Below, piece after piece: positions 1 to 13,980 of a DNA stretch of 64,000 nucleotides. Numbering within the stretch: the stretch's first letter is position 1; each line of letters opens with the position of its first letter. The stretch is from Zopfochytrium polystomum (Eukaryota > Chytridiomycota > Chytridiomycetes > Chytridiales > Chytridiaceae): assembly GCA_025765615.1 (NCBI GenBank), contig JAIVFJ010000107.1, positions 62,001 to 126,000 on the forward strand. Direction: 5' to 3'. Below the pieces are notes generated by a model. The model saw only the letters and a list, made by a program, of their open reading frames with translations. It was not told the DNA's origin and did no database searches. The translations under genes were made by a program, and so were the position numbers.

Positions 1-803
1 GACGAGGCGCACGAGGTACGAGAAAACTTCACCCCCCACCAAGCATTTCCTCACCCTTCCTTTCTCCACACCACCACAAAGTTCCTCGGCAAGCTCGTCT
101 TTGGCACCGCCACAGTGGAATACGCAACCGCAAGCCCAACCAGCACGACGTCGGCGACGACGATTGCGACAACGCTCCTCACCCACAAGCCCGCGGGCGA
201 CGCCGCCGCCGCCGCCGCCTACCGGCCGCGCCGTCCCGCGCTGGTCGTGAGCAGTACGAGCTGGACCGAGGACGAGGACTTTTCGCTGCTGCTGAGCGCC
301 GCGGTGCAGTACGACGCGCGGGTCGAGGTCGAAGCCGACGTGGCCGCCGCCACCGCCGACGACGGCCACCGCCGCCTCCCAGAGCTCGTCATCGTCATCA
401 CAGGCAAGGGCCCGCTGCGCGACCGGTACGTGCGTCAAGTGTCCCGGCTCGGGCTGCGGCACTGCAGGATCCTCACCGCGTGGCTCGAGAACGAGGATTA
501 CCCGAAGCTGCTCGGTGAGAGAGGGTTTAACATTTTTTGCCGGAGAAGTGAGGGCGGGGGCGGGGGGGTGGGGGGGGCTTCAGTTTCTTCGGGGCGTCCG
601 CGCAAAAACCCCCGCTCTGGGGTTGCATAGTAACCGCTCACCGCTCCCAAATTGAAAAAAAAAAAAAAAAAAAAACCAACAAGGCTGCGCCGACCTCGGC
701 GTCTCCCTGCACACGTCGTCGTCGGGCCTCGATCTGCCGATGAAGGTGGTCGACATGATGGGCTGCGGGCTGCCGGCGTGCGCCGTGGGGTATCCCTGGT
801 ACG

Positions 804-834
<31 letters not shown>

Positions 835-1205
835 CTGAAAAAAACCAAAAAAAAAATTTTTTTTATCGAAAAAGCATCGACGAGCTCGTCCAGCACCGCC
901 AGAACGGCATGGTCTTTTCGACCGCGGAGGAGCTCGCGAGCCAGTTTGTGGTGAGTTTGTAGTGGCTGTTGCTGTTGCTGTTGTTTTTTTGGCCCGTCGT
1001 CGAGGACTAACACTAACCCACTCCGGACCCCCACCAACCCCCCCAACAGGAGCTCTTCACCGACTTTGACGACGCGCCCCCGCGGCTCCTGAACTCGCTG
1101 CGGGAGGGGACGCGGCGGTTCCAGGGGCAGCGGTGGCAGGAGAACTGGGAGCGGTCGGCGCGGCGGGTAATTCTGGGCGGCGGCGGCGGCGTCCGAGTGG
1201 CGTGA
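1..1205 (+). CDS. ALG1: ALG1 beta-1,4-mannosyltransferase, 3' part
   Basis: Chitobiosyldiphosphodolichol beta-mannosyltransferase (glycosyltransferase family 33). It adds the first mannose to GlcNAc2-PP-dolichol on the cytosolic face of the ER. The window cuts the gene, so only the C-terminal part is present. Family signatures visible: [47 protein letters not shown] and ENGMVF-like [13 protein letters not shown]. Inferred exons are 1-15, 82-514, 684-798, 875-950 and 1050-1205, all with GT-AG introns and matching phases. The first intron (16-81) is proposed because skipping it joins DEAHE to FLGKL, which aligns with the human loop. Introns contain poly-A and poly-T runs. The end at 1203-1205 (TGA) is a read-through past a possible GT and could be slightly different. 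The protein ends soon after the usual C-terminal tryptophan-rich stretch. Confidence 0.93.
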
Positions 1206-1547
1206 AATAAATGATGGGGACCTGCGCCAGTCTTTTGTTAGGCCCGCTTGGGGGGATACTTCGTCGTCTTCTTAGACTTTAGTTTTTTTGTTTTTTTTTT
1301 TCTTTTTCTTTTGGGTTTGCTGCCGGAAACAATGCATTCGCCCCGTTAACGCTATCTTGCCAGAGACAGGCCCTCACTCGCTCGCGATTTCTTTTATATT
1401 TATTTAATACCGTTTTCCGGGGGGTTGTTCGCTCGGCTCGCCCACTTGCACGGGCGAAAACCTGCCCCTCGCCTTCGGCCCCGCCTTCCCCACCATGTCC
1501 AATCATACCAAACAGAACCCGAACCAGCCCCACCATCCCCCAACCAA
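1206..1547. other. Convergent intergenic spacer
   Basis: This 342 bp gap lies between the stop codons of ALG1 (+) and the cullin (-). It holds a T-rich tract near 1277-1310 and no convincing gene. The short open frames here are shadows of the cullin's last exon. Confidence 0.7.
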
Positions 1548-5056
<3,509 letters not shown>

Positions 5057-5727
5057 TTGGAATGGGAGGGGGCGGCGAAGGAGAGAATAGAGCGAGCGAG
5101 GTAGGTTGGAAGGGGACTGATGGGATGGAATGGATGGGATGGATGGGATAGAAGGAGTGAGAGGTTGTGTTATTTCAAACAACGGGTGGTGAGGGGCGAG
5201 AGCGCTTTGCGCGTAGAAGGGTTAAGGCTTGCGGGTGGGCCAGGGAGGCTTTGCTGATTTGCGTGGGCTCTCACTCTCTCTCTGTCTCTGTCTCTCTCTA
5301 TCTCTCTATCGCTTTCCCCGCCTCTGTCCCCAGGTCTCTTGATCTCACACACACATACACACACACACACATCACGCACCTCTTGACTCCTCGACGCCCT
5401 TACCACCTTAATAACGCAAGGCGGGAGAGATGGCCCAGACACACACGCTGGGGCTTCTCCGTCGCGGATGGAACGGACAGACTAACGCGCAACCACGTGA
5501 ATGTTTCAATCGGGACGGCCCGAGGACAACATACTACACAGGGCCGCCCACCTCAGCAGCGTAGCAAAGTAACGTTGTACTTGAACATTGCCCCGGCCCT
5601 CCCTCCCTCCCTCTCTCTACCCACCCGCACCAACCTGCTTCGCGCTACATGCGTTTGGACAGAGGTGGTGGTATGTAGATATTGTGCTGCTGCCACCACC
5701 AATATATTGTATTGAAAATTTCAAATC
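5057..5727. other. Divergent promoter region
   Basis: This 671 bp region lies between the divergently transcribed cullin and the acidic orphan gene. It contains a CT-rich stretch (about 5269-5310) and a CA microsatellite (about 5346-5371). It presumably carries both promoters. No TATA box or binding site is clear enough to assign. Confidence 0.5.
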
Positions 5728-6904
5728 ATGGTTTCGCAACCCCCGCCCTCGCCGACTCCGCCGTCAGACGGCCCACTAACCTGGACTGACTTTGACGACG
5801 TGGCGGCGGTGGCCGCCTTTGCGCCGAACCCCCCTTCCGCTTCATCCCTCACCCCCGCACCACCTTCCTCCTCCTCCTCGTCGATACAAGCCCTCCTCCT
5901 GCCGCCGCCGCCGCAGCCGCAGTCGTCGCACAACTCCTTTCCGGGCACCACTGCGTCTCCCCCCGCCACCCTCGCCGTCACCGCCGACGACCCGTCCGCA
6001 TGGCAGATCCGTACCGGTCCATCCGTCCCGCGACCCCCCGCACCTACCTCCTCCTCCTTCTCGACCACCACCACTCCGTCGTCGTCATCGTCGTCGCCGT
6101 CGTCCGTGGGGCCCTTGTCAAACGACCACACAGCGCCACCACCGGCGCCGTCCCCATCGTCTCGCCTGACGGACAGCTCGGTCTCGTGGACGCTGCAGAC
6201 CGACTCTGAGCTGTACCTGCAGTCGCTGGCGCGGCAGCTGCGGCGGGCAGAGGAGCGGCGCGCGCGAGGGGAGCGCAACAGCAACAATGGCGGCGGCGGT
6301 TGGCGTCGCGACGACGGCGCGGCGGCGGGGCTGGACATCTCTGCCGAGAGCCTGATGATGGCACTGGGTAAGAGGCGGGAAAGGAGGGGACTTGGATGAG
6401 CGTATGCGGGCGGGGACGACCGCTTCTTCAGAAACAAAATAACATGAAAAAAATCAAAACAAAGGTACCGAGGAGCGCAAGGCCGACGACGACGACGAGG
6501 ACGACGACGGCGGCCGCGGATGGTACGGCGTGGTCGCGGCGCTCGGCGGCGGCGACAGCGACGTGGACGTGATCAACGACGTCTTCCACGACAGCGACGA
6601 CAACGACAACGAAGGCGGCGACAACGACGACGACGTGGTGTCGGACGCATCCGAGGCGGCGCTGCTCGGCGGCGGAAAGGGCGGCGCGGCGTACGAGCGG
6701 ATCGCCAGCGACCGGGGTTGGTGGTGGTGGTGCTGTTGGCCGTTCTTCGCGACGTCGTCGTCTCCGCCGCCGTTATCGCCGCCGCCAGCGTCCTCGGGCC
6801 GAGATGTTCCGGGGAACTTGTGGTGCTTTGGGGGGTGCTGGCCGGGAAAAAAGCAGAACAGCGCCGTTGACGAGGACGAGGAGGAGGACGACGGGCACCA
6901 CTAG
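5728..6904 (+). CDS. Uncharacterised acidic low-complexity protein
   Basis: Two exons, 5728-6367 and 6465-6904, join in phase (CTG G|GT ACC) to give about 359 residues. The family is not recognised. The N-terminal ~150 residues are Pro/Ser/Ala-rich. Residues ~150-215 hold a charged, probably helical segment (ELYLQSLARQLRRAEERRAR) followed by LDISAESLMMALG. After the intron comes a long Asp/Asn/Glu-rich tract with DDDDEDDD and DNDNEGGDND. The C-terminal ~70 residues carry an aromatic/cysteine cluster, GWWWWCCWPFF, a second one, WCFGGCWPGKK, and an acidic tail. These Cys/Trp patches could be lipidation or membrane-contact sites, which is inference only. The intron and consistent phase, plus a codon bias matching neighbouring real genes, support coding status. 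No catalytic motif is visible. Confidence 0.7.
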
Positions 6905-8815
6905 CAAGCGGTAAGCAGCTGTGGCAGCACATGGGCCATGCCCTCTTCTTCCTGGCCGCCAGTCTACCCAGCAGGACTTTAACCCGAGGGGACCCGGTGC
7001 GCATATGCGAACGACTACTGTGGGGTACATGGGCCAACCCCCCCCCCAAAAGAAAGATAAGAAAGAAGAAGAAGGTCATAAGGGTAGAGCAACGAAAAGG
7101 TACGAAGAATACAAATTCTATATGGTGGATAGTATTTTGTGCATTTTTTAGTCACTTTCGTGCTGAAGTGTCGAACAGGGACAGCTAATAGGAAGCGTAC
7201 GAATATGCACAGTGGGTCCCAAAGGTTTTCGCTCATCCCTTCAAAATTGAAGCGTAGGCTGAGGAAGTCGTGTAGGCAAACTCTGACAAAAATGAATGTT
7301 GCGGAGTTCTGGGGCTCTTGGTGTGCGTCTGTCCGTCCGGAATTTTGAAGAAATGTATTTTATTTATCACTCAAAAAAGATTGAGTTTGGAGACATGGAG
7401 GAGCTGTCTCGGCATGGATTAGTAAATATACATTTGGTTAGGGAGTAGCTTGAGAATGCGGAACGATGCGGAAAAAAAAAATTCTGCCATACCGAGGATC
7501 AAGTCATCATCACCAAAGTGGGAAGATACGAAATCAGTTCATTTGGAACACCCTCATTGTGACTGATTACTCTCGCTTTTTATCCAATGCCTTAGAGTGA
7601 CCTTGGGAAGTGCTTGAAGCCATTGATCAAGACACTGGAAGAAAGATGTGTCGGAAGAGTAAGGCAATATTTCAACACTACCAGCATTTGGTTGTAATGT
7701 CAGTACCTGTTGTTGTAGTGTATCTAGCCGTGCCATTGAGGACTATATTCATTTACCTGCCAATTCTCTTCTGATTGCACCCAAGCAACATTCTTTGTAA
7801 GCCTCTGCTCTCTATTTGTCGGTGTTGGAAGTTTTGCCTCAATTTTCTGTAGTATTGGACTTGAGCAAGAAAATAAAATTCTTTAAGACTCTGACGGGCA
7901 GTAAATGCTCTACTATCAAACTCCATGTGTGCCAAGCTTTGTTACAAAATGTAGATAAATGGTAGAGTTTGTCCAAGTAACCTCTGAGAGGGCACTCTCA
8001 AATTTTAGTTAACCCTGCCGTGTTGGCGAAGAGTGGGCGTGCCGCAAGTGTGACGAATCCCTGCCCCTCCGTTGTTATCTTCTCCCCGCCCGGACGCGAC
8101 GAACGGTGCTTTCTGCATTTTCGCCAGCGGACGCGCACGGCCCCCGACCAGCATGAACGAGAACGTCGGACGGCGAGGGCCAAAGCGCTCCTGATCGCGC
8201 GTCGCCAACGTCGGCTGCTGCTGCGCCGTGTCCACAATTGTGGACGTGGATCCCTACACGGTTGCGGAGTTTGATTTTTTTCCAACCTTTTTGAGCTGGT
8301 GCCGATGAAAACGCGCAAGGCTCTGATCCGACAGGCTGCATTTTCTGTTGTGTCCGACTATGCCTGCCCTTCCTAGCAGTATACCGCAACAATAAGTGAT
8401 TGGGCGTATGCGCTCGCGGTCGCCCCGGTGCAGTCTCGGGACACGTCGGGCACACGCATTCGGTTAGAGTAGCAGCTATAATACGATCGTTGGAAACGCC
8501 ACCCCCGATGCCCATCACACCAAACCCGGGGCGGTTGGGCCGACTTGGAAGTGTGGGGCGTTCTGTAAAGCGCTAATCGCGTCGGTCAACAAGCCCAAAC
8601 AGTCAACGATTCCCACGGGAGGCATTTGTAGTGGCACGATCAGCAAACAGTGTTTCTGCATGCTTGTGCGGGCGACACAGACTGGAACTTGGAGGTGCAC
8701 GCTTATATACCAGGCGGTTGGCAACAATTTTTTCCAGCTTCAATGCGAAGAGTGGTGGGGTATGAATTGAGTCTTTTGCTTTTGAGCTGATTCAGCGTAT
8801 GCCAATGAGGTGGCA

Positions 8816-9220
8816 TCAGTTACCAATCCGACCAGAACCCGCGGACTGGAAAGACGTCGTAACGTAATCCTCCGGCTCAGTACCCACCAACATGATGAAA
8901 AACCAATCAGAAACACAAGAAGTAAAGATCGCTCCAAGAACAAAAAAAAAAGCAACCCCAACAGCCGCCACAATTGGAGCAACAAACAGCAGAGAAAGAC
9001 CGCGGTAAGCAAGTGCACTCCCTTCCGCGCGTTCAGCCGGTTGATCTGCAGTCCAGAAACGAATGCGAGGAAGCCGCGATGAAAAGGATGCAATGATTCT
9101 TTTGTACTCGTTATGCCACCGATTGACCGATGAGTTCAGCGAAAATCGAGGACGCCCGGAAAATGCTCCCGCCGACGAGAGGACATGCAAACATTGGTCC
9201 GTCAACCTGGAAATTTGCAT
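8816..9220 (-). CDS. Possible small membrane protein
   Basis: This open frame runs from ATG 9220 to the stop at 8816, about 134 codons. It is not recognised. The C-terminal half contains a hydrophobic segment (LLFVAPIVAAVGVAFFFVLG) long enough for a membrane helix, followed by FIMLVGTEPEDY. A donor-like GGT|GGGTAC lies inside, so the true 3' end may be spliced onward towards 8700. Upstream is a CT/CA microsatellite, so the frame beyond the ATG is not meaningful. It could equally be chance. Confidence 0.25.
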   Translation of the reverse strand: MQISRLTDQCLHVLSSAGAFSGRPRFSLNSSVNRWHNEYKRIIASFSSRLPRIRFWTADQPAERAEGSALAYRGLSLLFVAPIVAAVGVAFFFVLGAIFTSCVSDWFFIMLVGTEPEDYVTTSFQSAGSGRIGN

Positions 9221-9267
9221 TCGTTCGCATCCGTGCCATTCCGCTAGGTCTCCTGCTTTGGCAGCAC

Positions 9268-9284
9268 ACACACACACACACACA

Positions 9285-9317
<33 letters not shown>
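9268..9317. repeat. CA/CT microsatellite
   Basis: A (CA)n run passes directly into a (CT)n run. This compound dinucleotide pattern recurs across the window (for example 13178-13258, 16016-16104, 28481-28570 and 36989-37100). Confidence 0.95.
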
Positions 9318-9321
<4 letters not shown>

Positions 9322-9399
9322 ACATTAATACCCCAACAAAACATTCATACATAAACTCGTCAAGTTACCTGACAGACCGACCCAACCATTTCCTCACAG

Positions 9400-11441
9400 T
9401 CACTGCGCTACCTCTCTCATCTTCCCCTTCCACCGACCACCTGCCCCTCCACCCTGCCCACGGGCACCCGCATCATACCCCGGCCACGCCCGCCCTCCTC
9501 CACCCTCCTCCGCGTCCTCCGTCGGCCCCGCCGCGCGATCCACCACCCCGGCAACCGCCGCAACAGCCACCCGCACAGCCCGCTCCTCCTCCTCCCGCCT
9601 CGAAAGCTCAATCGCCGCTCGCAGCGCCTCGCCCTCGTCGTACCCCTCGTCATCGCCGTCGGAGCCCTCGTCGTCGTCGTCGTCGTCCTCGTCGCCGCCG
9701 CCGCCGGGGCCGAGCGCGCCGGACTCGGCGGGAGGCCGCGGCTCGACGAAGCGCACCGCGGCGGCAGCGGTGACAGCGGCGGTGGGGCCGTCGCGTTGCG
9801 CCCGGCTACCGCGGGCGGGTGTGATGGTGCCGTCGCGTTGCGGCGCCCGGTTGCCGCTGGCGCGGTGGTGCGCGGCGTCCGCCACCGGGGGCGACGACGA
9901 CAACGGCGGCGGCGGCTGGAGGGAGAGCGCTAGCGCGAGCTGGAGGTCGCGGAGCTCTGCGGCCGCGTCCGAGTCTGAAGAGGCGGCGGCGGCGGCGGAG
10001 AGCGCGGGGTCGTCGTCGTCGTCGGCGGTGGGGGCGGGTGCGGCGGCGGACGGCGGGTGCTCGGCGGTGAGGATCGAGTCGTGCCGCGCGAGGAGGCGCG
10101 CCAGGGCGGCGTCGACGTCGTCGTGGTCGGGCGGCGGTCTTTTACTGCTGCGGCTGCTGCTGTTGTCGTTGCCGCCGCGGTGGGGGCGGTGGGGCTGTCG
10201 GTGTCGAGGGAGGGGCGTCGGCGAGAACTGCCTGTCTTTTACGCGGGAGAAGGCCTTTGTTTTTTGTGGGGCGGGGGTTTTGGGGGCAAGAAGAGCAAGA
10301 CGCGTGTTAGCGCAGAGCGCGACCAATCCCGGCCCCCTCCGTTGTTGTTATCTTTCCCCTCCCCCCTCCGGTGCTTTCTGCAATTTCGCAAGTGAACGCG
10401 CACGCCGGCGGCCGGGAAAAAAAAAAAAAAATGAAGGTGCGAAAACTTCACTGCATCGTGTTCCAACAACGCGAGCGAGTCCTCCGCTTCAGGCTGGGGG
10501 GCCGCCGCCAACGACGAAGACGCCGCTGGCACATCCTCGACCTGACTCTGACACTGCGGCCGTCGGTGCTCCCCGCGGTTCTGCGTGCGCAAGCTGCGGT
10601 AGCGCCCGTCGCCGCGCAGCGCGACCAGACGCAGCGGTGTCGGTGGCAGCTGCCCGTCACTGAGACCGTCTTTTGCGTCTCCTCGTGCCGTCCCTACCTT
10701 TCCATGATCGAGCCGGACCGCGACGTTTCCGGTCCTCTCGTCGTCGGCGTTCAGCGGGGGCGGGTCGAACCGGATAGGTTCTGTGGTTTTTTTTTTTTAA
10801 AAAATAATTTTGTAATTTTTCGCGGCAGCGCACAGACCAACGATTAGTTCTTTTCAATCACCCACACGCCAAACTTTTCACCATCAGACCCCGGCACGTA
10901 GAGCAACACGGCGCGCCGAAAGTGCCCGGCGGCCGCCAGGATTTCAATGTCGGAGCCGGGAGGAGGGGCCGTGTCGGCGGAGGCCGCGTGTCGCTGCAGA
11001 TACGCGGCCATCGCCGCATCGCCCTTGTCGTCGTCGTAGCTATCTCCGCCGCCAGCACCACCACGGCCACCGACGCCGCTGGTGGCGTCAAAGACGAGGC
11101 GGCGGAAGGCGTTGGGGTGCGCAGACTTTTTTTTTTTTTTTTTTTTTTTGGAAGGAAAAATGTGTCGCGCAAGGTCAAAATCGACGCGTTGATTTTTGTT
11201 TCCGTGAGAGGCAGATCGGAGGAGCAACCGTTCAGATCGTGATCCCCTCAAAAGAAAAAAAAAATATATATATACCACTTCAAACACAGACCATGTACGC
11301 CAGACACGCGCCGCGGACCTCGCGGTGCCGTTCCTCGTCGCCGAACAGTTGGTCCGCTGGGTTTTTCGACGATGGGCGGCGGCGTGGGGTGGCGGGAAAC
11401 GGAGAAGTAGAGGCGAGGTTTACCAAAAAGTTATCGTGGTA

Positions 11442-11473
<32 letters not shown>

Positions 11474-11711
11474 GGGTGGGTTATCTCGCGCAGCCCGCCT
11501 CCGCTTTTTGCTTACCCAGCGCCCGAAACAGGCACGCGTCGTCACCACCGTCGCCGATGGGGCCAAGGCCAACTCCGTCCGCGGCCGTGGCCGCGTCGTG
11601 GACGTGGCGACCTACGGTCGGCTTGCCACCCGTGAGAGCAGGTATCTCCTCGCTGGCCGCCGCCGCCGCCGCCGACGCTGGTGGCCGCGTTTCGCGCTGA
11701 TCGCCGCACAT
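9400..11711 (-). CDS. OTU-domain protein with ubiquitin-interacting motifs
   Basis: Inferred exons: 11711-11516, 11356-11292, 11125-10882, 10780-10698, 10649-10452, then a last exon ending at 9400 whose acceptor (about 10240-10440) is not fixed. Phases agree at each resolved junction. Exons 1-2 spell the OTU active-site block GDDACLFRALADQLFGDEER with the catalytic Cys near residue 61, then REVRGACLAYM. Exon 3 continues with HPNAFRRLVF and DIEILAAAGHFRRAVLLYV. Exon 5 carries the block where OTU enzymes have G-x-HY-x-SV, but here it reads GDGRYRSLR, so the catalytic His appears to be Arg. The last exon has two UIM-like helices, ELRDLQLALALSLQ and EGEALRAAIELSRREE, separated by Asp/Ala-rich linkers. 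OTU proteins cleave ubiquitin chains and UIMs bind ubiquitin, so this is either a deubiquitinase or a ubiquitin-binding pseudoenzyme. Closest layouts known to me are OTUD3/OTUD1-like. Confidence 0.82.
11442..11472 (+). repeat. 31-nt poly-G tract
   Basis: An uninterrupted G run of 31 on the + strand (poly-C in the transcript) lies inside intron 1 of the OTU gene (11515-11357). Its exact length is likely to be uncertain in any assembly. Confidence 0.9.
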
Positions 11712-13980
11712 CAATTTCGTCGTTCCTTTTTTAATTTTTTTTCTCTTATTCTCCCTGGTCGGTTGGTTGGGTTCCAGTGTTCGTTGTTTCCACGCGTTTT
11801 TTTTTTTCCTTTTCGTTATTAATCTGCTTTTTACATTTATTTTCTTAGATTATATTCGGACGAGGGTCAAAAAAAAAGGGTTGAGGTCTGGTTGTCTTCG
11901 CGTCCAAACCATCCTTCGACTGTCAAAAAAAAAAAAACTACGTTTGCCACAATACAAACAACCCCCCTCTTTTTTTTCTTCCAAAGAGCTTTTCCACTTG
12001 GAGCTTCTCAAAGTGTGCACGCGCGATACTCGCTCCTTTTGACGTCCCCGAGGATCGCCCAAGAGCGAGAGAAAAAAATGATGGGGCAAAAAACAAAAAT
12101 TTATTGCGCTGGTGTGGTTCAGGCCTACCAGTCGCCCAGTCCGACAAAACACCCCCCTACACCTGAATCCGTCGGCGGAATCAGCACAAAGAACGAAGAG
12201 CCGGAGGGAAAAGCTCTATGAATCAATGGGAGCGTTTCTGGCACCCCCGTAAGTGGCTTTTGGAGTCTGTAAACTTGAACGTGTTTTTATTATTATTTTT
12301 TATTATTTTTTATATTGTTCCAGCCCTGAAGGGCTGACGGGAAGAGAAAGCGCCATCAACGGTGAACCTTTATAGACTACGTCCAGGTATCACCTCAGCA
12401 AACCCACCCCATGCACAACGGACTTACAGGGTCGTCTGGCATCTCCACCACACCACTCCTTGTGATTCAAGATTGTACTCTCTTGTTGCCTTCAACAACT
12501 GGCATCGTGACATGAGCCCTGGGCCCATGAGTGACAGATACCCAGACCCCCCATGCTTTCCCAGCTAGGCTCTTGTGAGGGGCTGTAAACTTGAACGTGT
12601 CTTTGCACAACAAGAGACTACTATTTTACTGTACATCAGTGAGTGCATTGCAGGGTTGAAACATGTCAGCAACGGACGGGTGTGCCCCAAATTTACTGAT
12701 CCAAGGGGCGGAAGGGCAAGCAGGACATTTTTTTTTTTCCCCCCGCAATTGCTCGATATCCCACGATCTCATGAAGCACGGTAACCAAAGGAAGTTTGGA
12801 GGAGGCAAGAATTCATCCGCACCGAGAGATCAAAGACGCTCGAGGACGACAGCGCAGGGTTTCATTTGCCCTCTTCTTTGTGCTGGTGATTGCACCCGGA
12901 CTTCACGGCAGGCATGGAGCAAGAAACCTTGTTTAGAGCGCCAGCCCCTTTTTTCTCTTGTCTAAGAGCAGAGCGCCCCTTTTGGTTTCCAAAGTAAATG
13001 AAGCGCTGGTGCTCTCTGGGCGCAGATTGGCCTCGTTCAGGGTGCCCTATACTTATTTTTTTATTTATTTGTCATTTTTTTTTTTTTGTTTGAAAGAGCA
13101 GTATGGGCCAACGGTTCCAGTGACTAAGTGTGGCGGAGAGTTGGCACAGGGACCGGAGGGACTTAGTGTGGAGTGAAGAGAGAGAGAGAGAGAGAGAGAG
13201 AGAGTGTGTGTGTGTGTGTGTGTAATGTGTGTGCATGTGTGAGTGAGTGAGTGAGTGAGAGTACTAAAGGGAAAAAGTTCTCGTTCTTCATTGCTTTCCC
13301 ATTATTAAGAGGTCGTTTCAAGTGGAAAAGGCAGAAATCTTTACTGCGGAAAAAAATATTTGATTGGCTGAAAACTTAATGGAGGAAACATTTTCCTCCT
13401 TTCCTTGCCACAGCTAATCTTGCTCTATTTCGTTAATTGAGCTAATTCAGCTAATTCACTCAGTCCGTCTCCTCGGGTGGTCCGTGCGCGAAACTTGAAG
13501 GAGCTGCTTGGCAAGCGAAGCTGACCGCATAGTCCCTCCGGCAAACTGCACACCAGCGACTTCAATGTGCGAAAGCGGTTTACCGTAACTCGCTGCCATC
13601 GGACGCTCGCGCAAAGCGCGGTGCAAAGTGGGATAAAGAAAGAGATAAGCTACAGTAGATTGGTCGTATTGTCTTCACAAAGGAGGAGGACGAGACGAAA
13701 AGAAAAGATGAAACTTAAACGGGGAACAAGAGACGAACAGGAAAGCCAATACCACGTGTGAAGGGAGGAAAAAAAAAAACAAAAAAAGTGGTGGGGAACA
13801 CAAAGAACGATCCTCGTTTTCCAGCCTGGTGAGCATTGGGAGGCGGTGCGAGGCGGTTGTGCTCTATATGACTGTGACAGTTGATGTGGAAGGAAGCGCG
13901 AGTATAAAAAGTACAGAAACGAAAAAGCTAATGGCGGCTTGTTAATGATTAACACAGCCGTTGCATTCGGTCCAATCGCT
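11712..13980. other. Intergenic spacer
   Basis: No gene recognised. It contains several poly-A/T runs. An 18 bp repeat (CTGTAAACTTGAACGTGT) occurs at 12267-12284 and 12583-12600, bracketing a ~315 bp segment. A GA then GT microsatellite lies at about 13178-13258. The part near 11711 should contain the OTU promoter. Confidence 0.5.

Larger units (their letters stand above)
6905..9399. other. Spacer with weak open frames
   Basis: About 2.5 kb without a recognisable gene. 7100-8000 is AT-richer than the flanks. An open frame on the minus strand at 7935-7753 ends at a good donor (GGCAG|GTAAAT), but no compatible downstream exon could be found. 8000-8140 resembles a segment at about 10310-10410, inside the OTU gene. 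A TATATAAG on the minus strand near 8705 precedes a 48-codon frame (MQKHCLL...) of unknown meaning. Confidence 0.4.

Noticed and set aside
7554..7935. Two minus-strand frames that might be exons of one gene
   Set aside because: A good donor exists at the end of the first, but every AG tried gave an immediate stop or the wrong phase.
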